A stretch of DNA of 64,000 nucleotides from Natrinema salaciae (lineage in GTDB: Archaea; Halobacteriota; Halobacteria; Halobacteriales; Natrialbaceae), in contig NZ_FOFD01000002.1 of assembly GCF_900110865.1 (NCBI RefSeq), positions 62,001 to 126,000 on the forward strand. Reading direction: 5' to 3'. The position numbers and the translations under genes were made by a program. Positions 61,668 to 64,000 of this stretch are shown here, in pieces (position 1 is the stretch's first letter; each line of letters begins with the position of its first letter). The notes beneath the pieces are model-generated. The model saw nothing but the letters and a program-made list of their open reading frames with translations, searched no databases and was not told where the DNA came from.

Positions 61668-61975
61668 GTTCAGCACTGACAACCATTCCGTTGGAACTAC
61701 TCTACCACGGCTACGACGGTACCACCGGCTTCACCGGCTTCGCCAACGAGGGGACCTGGATCATCTTCGCCGTCATTCTGGTCCCGGTCTACATCATGCT
61801 CGCGGCCTGGTTCCTCGGTGAACCCCGCGACACGAAGTCCGGACTGCTCGGTGTGAGCTACCTCGTCGGCCTGACGACGTCGATGTGGGTCGGGATGTTC
61901 GTTCTGACAGTCCTGATCGGCATCGTCTTCTACGGTGGCCCGCCGGAGCCGATCAGCAGCGTCGGCCCGCCGTAA
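61664..61975 (+). CDS. Small membrane subunit of the Fe-S/NrfD module
   Basis: 103 residues with two or three transmembrane helices (WIIFAVILVPVYIMLAAWFL and LLGVSYLVGLTTSMWVGMFV). Coupled to the NrfD gene by ATGA overlap, so probably a third subunit. No motif or family recognised. Confidence 0.7.
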   Translation: MSSALTTIPLELLYHGYDGTTGFTGFANEGTWIIFAVILVPVYIMLAAWFLGEPRDTKSGLLGVSYLVGLTTSMWVGMFVLTVLIGIVFYGGPPEPISSVGPP

Positions 61976-62101
61976 CCGTCGTCGTATCGCGTTCGAACAC
62001 CCGGTTTCGTTTTTTCCGCTCGCTGCTGTAACGACGCTCGAGTTCCGAACCATCACACGTATGCCGTTCCGGGCCCTCCATTCGGCTAGCACACAGTCAC
62101 T

Positions 62102-63193
62102 ATGAGTCTCACAGAACACGAACTCGAAATCAAACTCGAGGAGGTCGAGGACCCGGACATCGGCGAGGACATCGTCTCGCTGGGACTGGTCAACGACGTC
62201 ACGATCGACGACAAGACGGCCCGGATCTCGCTCGCGTTCAACGCGCCGTACGCCCCCTCGGAGCTCGAGCTCGGCAACCGGATCCGCGACGTCATCGAGG
62301 ACGCCGGTCTCGAGGCCGACCTCCGGGCACACGTCGGCGAGGAGCACGGCTTCGACGACGAGGTTCTCCCGCGAGTTCGCAACGTAATCGCCGTTTCCTC
62401 GGGGAAAGGCGGCGTCGGCAAGACGACGGTCGCGGCGAACCTCGCGGCCGGCCTCGAGAAACGCGGTGCGATGGTCGGCCTGCTCGACGCCGACATCCAC
62501 GGCCCCAACGTCCCGCAGATCCTCCCCCCCGAGAGCGATCCCGGCGTCACGCCGAACGAAGAGATCGTCCCGCCCCGCTCGGACGGCGTTCGCATCATCA
62601 GCATGGGCATGATGATGGAAGAAGACGACGATCCCGCCATCCTCCGCGGTCCGATGGTCAACAAGTTCATGATGAAGTTCCTCGAGGGCGTCGAGTGGGG
62701 TCGTCTGGACTACCTCATCGTCGACCTGCCGCCGGGGACCGGTGACGCGACGTTGAACCTGCTGCAGTCGATGCCGGTGACGGGGTCGGTCGTCGTCACG
62801 ACGCCCCAGGAGATGGCCCTGGACGACACCCGGAAGGGGATTCAGATGTTCAACAAACACGACACGCCGGTACTCGGCGTCGTCGAGAACATGAGTTCCT
62901 TCATCTGTCCGTCCTGTGGCGACCAGCACGGGCTGTTCGGGACCAGCGGTGCGGACTCCATCGTCGACAAGTACGACGTGCCGCTGCTGGGTCGGATTCC
63001 GATCCACCCCGACTTCGGGGCCGACGGCAGCCAGGGCGCGCTCGTCAAGGACGACGACAGCGAGGTCCAGAGCCACCTCGAGGACGTCGTCGGCGAGGTC
63101 GCCGACCGGATCGGCGAGCAAAACCGACGGACGGTCTCGGAGAACGTCACGCACGAACCGGCGAACAAGCTGCCGACCGAGACGGAAGACTGA
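62102..63193 (+). CDS. Mrp/NBP35-family Fe-S carrier ATPase
   Basis: 363 residues. N-terminal MIP18/DUF59 domain (VEDPDIGEDIVSLGLVNDVT), then the deviant Walker A AVSSGKGGVGKTTVAANLAA, LLDADIHGPNVPQIL and IVDLPPGTGDATLNL. The Cys pair that holds the transferable cluster is in SFICPSCGDQHG. It loads [4Fe-4S] clusters on target proteins; the many-cluster Fe-S subunit upstream would be one client, though the gene is housekeeping in archaea. Separate promoter. Confidence 0.93.
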   Translation: MSLTEHELEIKLEEVEDPDIGEDIVSLGLVNDVTIDDKTARISLAFNAPYAPSELELGNRIRDVIEDAGLEADLRAHVGEEHGFDDEVLPRVRNVIAVSSGKGGVGKTTVAANLAAGLEKRGAMVGLLDADIHGPNVPQILPPESDPGVTPNEEIVPPRSDGVRIISMGMMMEEDDDPAILRGPMVNKFMMKFLEGVEWGRLDYLIVDLPPGTGDATLNLLQSMPVTGSVVVTTPQEMALDDTRKGIQMFNKHDTPVLGVVENMSSFICPSCGDQHGLFGTSGADSIVDKYDVPLLGRIPIHPDFGADGSQGALVKDDDSEVQSHLEDVVGEVADRIGEQNRRTVSENVTHEPANKLPTETED

Positions 63194-63417
63194 CCGAGTC
63201 AGGGGGTCGGACCCGAACCCGTCGCAGCCGCTCTCGTTTCTCTTTTACAGTCACCGAACCCCGTATGCGGCCGGTTTCGACACGCGACCCCCTCGAGATC
63301 CCCGGAACCTGCGACCCGCGGCGCAAACTGATCGCGTCTCGTCGGCGTCGCCGCGGTGTCCCCCGTCAGTCGCCGTCTCCCCCGACGTTATAGTGCGACC
63401 CGTCGAACCAACTCGAT

Positions 63418-63744
63418 ATGCTCGATACGTACGCCGATTCGATCGCCGGCCTCGAGCCGGCCGACGGTGAGGTCGAGACCGCGGAACTGGTCGTCAGCGA
63501 CGACGTCCTCGTGAAAGCCTTCGCCCTCGGACCGGGTGCGGAACTCGAGCCCCACGAGCACGGGGAGAGCACGAACGTCTTCCACGTGCTCGAGGGGAGC
63601 GTGACCGTGATACGGGGCGGGGAGAGCGAAGCGATCGACGCGCCGGGCGTCGTCCACCACGAGCGCGGCGTCAGCCACGGCGCGAGAAACGAGACCGAAG
63701 AGCCCGCGATCTTCACGGCGAGCCTCTGTCCGCTGCCGTCCTGA
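63418..63744 (+). CDS. Single-domain cupin
   Basis: 108 residues. Cupin motif 1 is PGAELEPHEHGESTNVFHVL EG-type (His, His, Glu ligands) and motif 2 is APGVVHHERGVSHGARN. Binds one metal; ligand or substrate unknown. No operon partner. Confidence 0.8.
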   Translation: MLDTYADSIAGLEPADGEVETAELVVSDDVLVKAFALGPGAELEPHEHGESTNVFHVLEGSVTVIRGGESEAIDAPGVVHHERGVSHGARNETEEPAIFTASLCPLPS

Positions 63745-63786
63745 GCCGAACGGCGAGACGGTCGATCAGCGATAATCGGTCACCGG

Positions 63787-64000
63787 TCAGTCCGCCCGGC
63801 CGTTCGCGTCCGCGAGCAGCGACGAGACGTACTTGATGACGTGATCGTCGATTCGGCGCTTGTAGCCCGCTTGCCGCGCGAGCCGGTCGAGCTCGCGGGC
63901 GACGAGGCTGCCGTACTGGACCGCCTTCTTGTCCCTGCCGGCGACCTCGTCCGGCAGGTGCCGGGCAGCCACGCGTCGGAAGCCGCGCTTCCGTTCGTCC
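63787..64000 (-). CDS. C-terminal end of asparagine-synthase-like protein (cut by window edge)
   Basis: The last 70 residues are present: FRRVAARHLPDEVAGRDKKA, VQYGSLVARELDRLARQAGY and KRRIDDHVIKYVSSLL. The R.KKAxQYGS stretch matches the end of the AsnB-type synthetase domain in haloarchaeal asparagine-synthase-like proteins. The catalytic parts lie outside the window, so activity cannot be judged. Confidence 0.65.
   Translation of the reverse strand, partial: DERKRGFRRVAARHLPDEVAGRDKKAVQYGSLVARELDRLARQAGYKRRIDDHVIKYVSSLLADANGRAD

Noticed and set aside
1-64000. tRNA, rRNA, CRISPR arrays, replication origin
   Set aside because: No cloverleaf-like TPsiC sequence, regular direct repeats with spacers or origin-type repeats next to a cdc6/orc1 gene were found by eye; this is not a substitute for a covariance search.

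Overview
The window is chromosome from a haloarchaeon (class Halobacteria, possibly Natrialbales; the order is a guess). The signs are high GC with strongly GC-biased third positions, very acidic predicted proteins, many twin-arginine lipoproteins, leaderless genes with a TATA box about 27 bases before ATG, and archaeal markers (RpoL, TFB, archaeal Dph2, a salactin-like actin, Bat-type HTH_10 regulator, halocyanin).

Layout. 0-4.4 kb: DICT-domain/HTH pair, a two-gene PH-domain membrane operon and an SDR dehydrogenase. 4.5-7.4 kb: a gene-poor segment with a DUF5805/tyrosine recombinase pair, bounded by two inverted 34-base AT-rich repeats; a transposase remnant and a lower-GC alpha/beta hydrolase follow. 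8.7-26.8 kb: mostly conserved housekeeping and haloarchaea-specific genes (HisG-like protein, acidic coiled-coil protein, metallo-beta-lactamase hydrolase, dph2, HalX-type regulator, salactin and its membrane neighbour, METTL5-like methyltransferase, rhomboid protease, rpoL, hisF, two overlapping Tat lipoproteins). 27-38.2 kb: molybdopterin protein, then menaquinone genes menF-menD, menB, menA-menC-menE, with a J-domain gene (opposite strand) and an iron-transport-like lipoprotein between them. 38.3-43.1 kb: NRDE protein, winged-helix regulator, gatCA, tfb, small zinc-finger protein.

43.3-62 kb is the most interesting part. It looks like a denitrification / low-oxygen respiration island: copper nitrite reductase NirK; a FixI-like Cu P-type ATPase; a heme-copper oxidoreductase (subunit I, CuA subunit, 49-residue subunit, extra membrane protein); SCO, thioredoxin-like protein and CcdA for copper-site assembly; halocyanin; a CtaA-CtaB fusion for heme O/A; three DUF2249 proteins; a Bat-type HTH regulator; and an orphan Fe-S/NrfD membrane redox module. 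In subunit I the active-site helix reads HGTQQ, with Gln where oxidases have the cross-linked Tyr, so it is more likely a nitric oxide reductase than an oxygen reductase. A 12-base inverted repeat, CGAACNNGTTCG, recurs through the island. In five promoters it lies 38-42 bases before the start codon, which suggests one regulon, probably controlled by the HTH_10 protein encoded inside it or a relative. NirK would make NO, the heme-copper enzyme would reduce it, halocyanin would carry electrons, and the Fe-S/NrfD module could connect to the menaquinone pool whose synthesis genes lie 20 kb upstream.

The window ends with an Mrp/NBP35 ATPase, a cupin and the 3' end of an asparagine-synthase-like gene. 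No rRNA, tRNA, CRISPR array or replication origin was recognised by eye.
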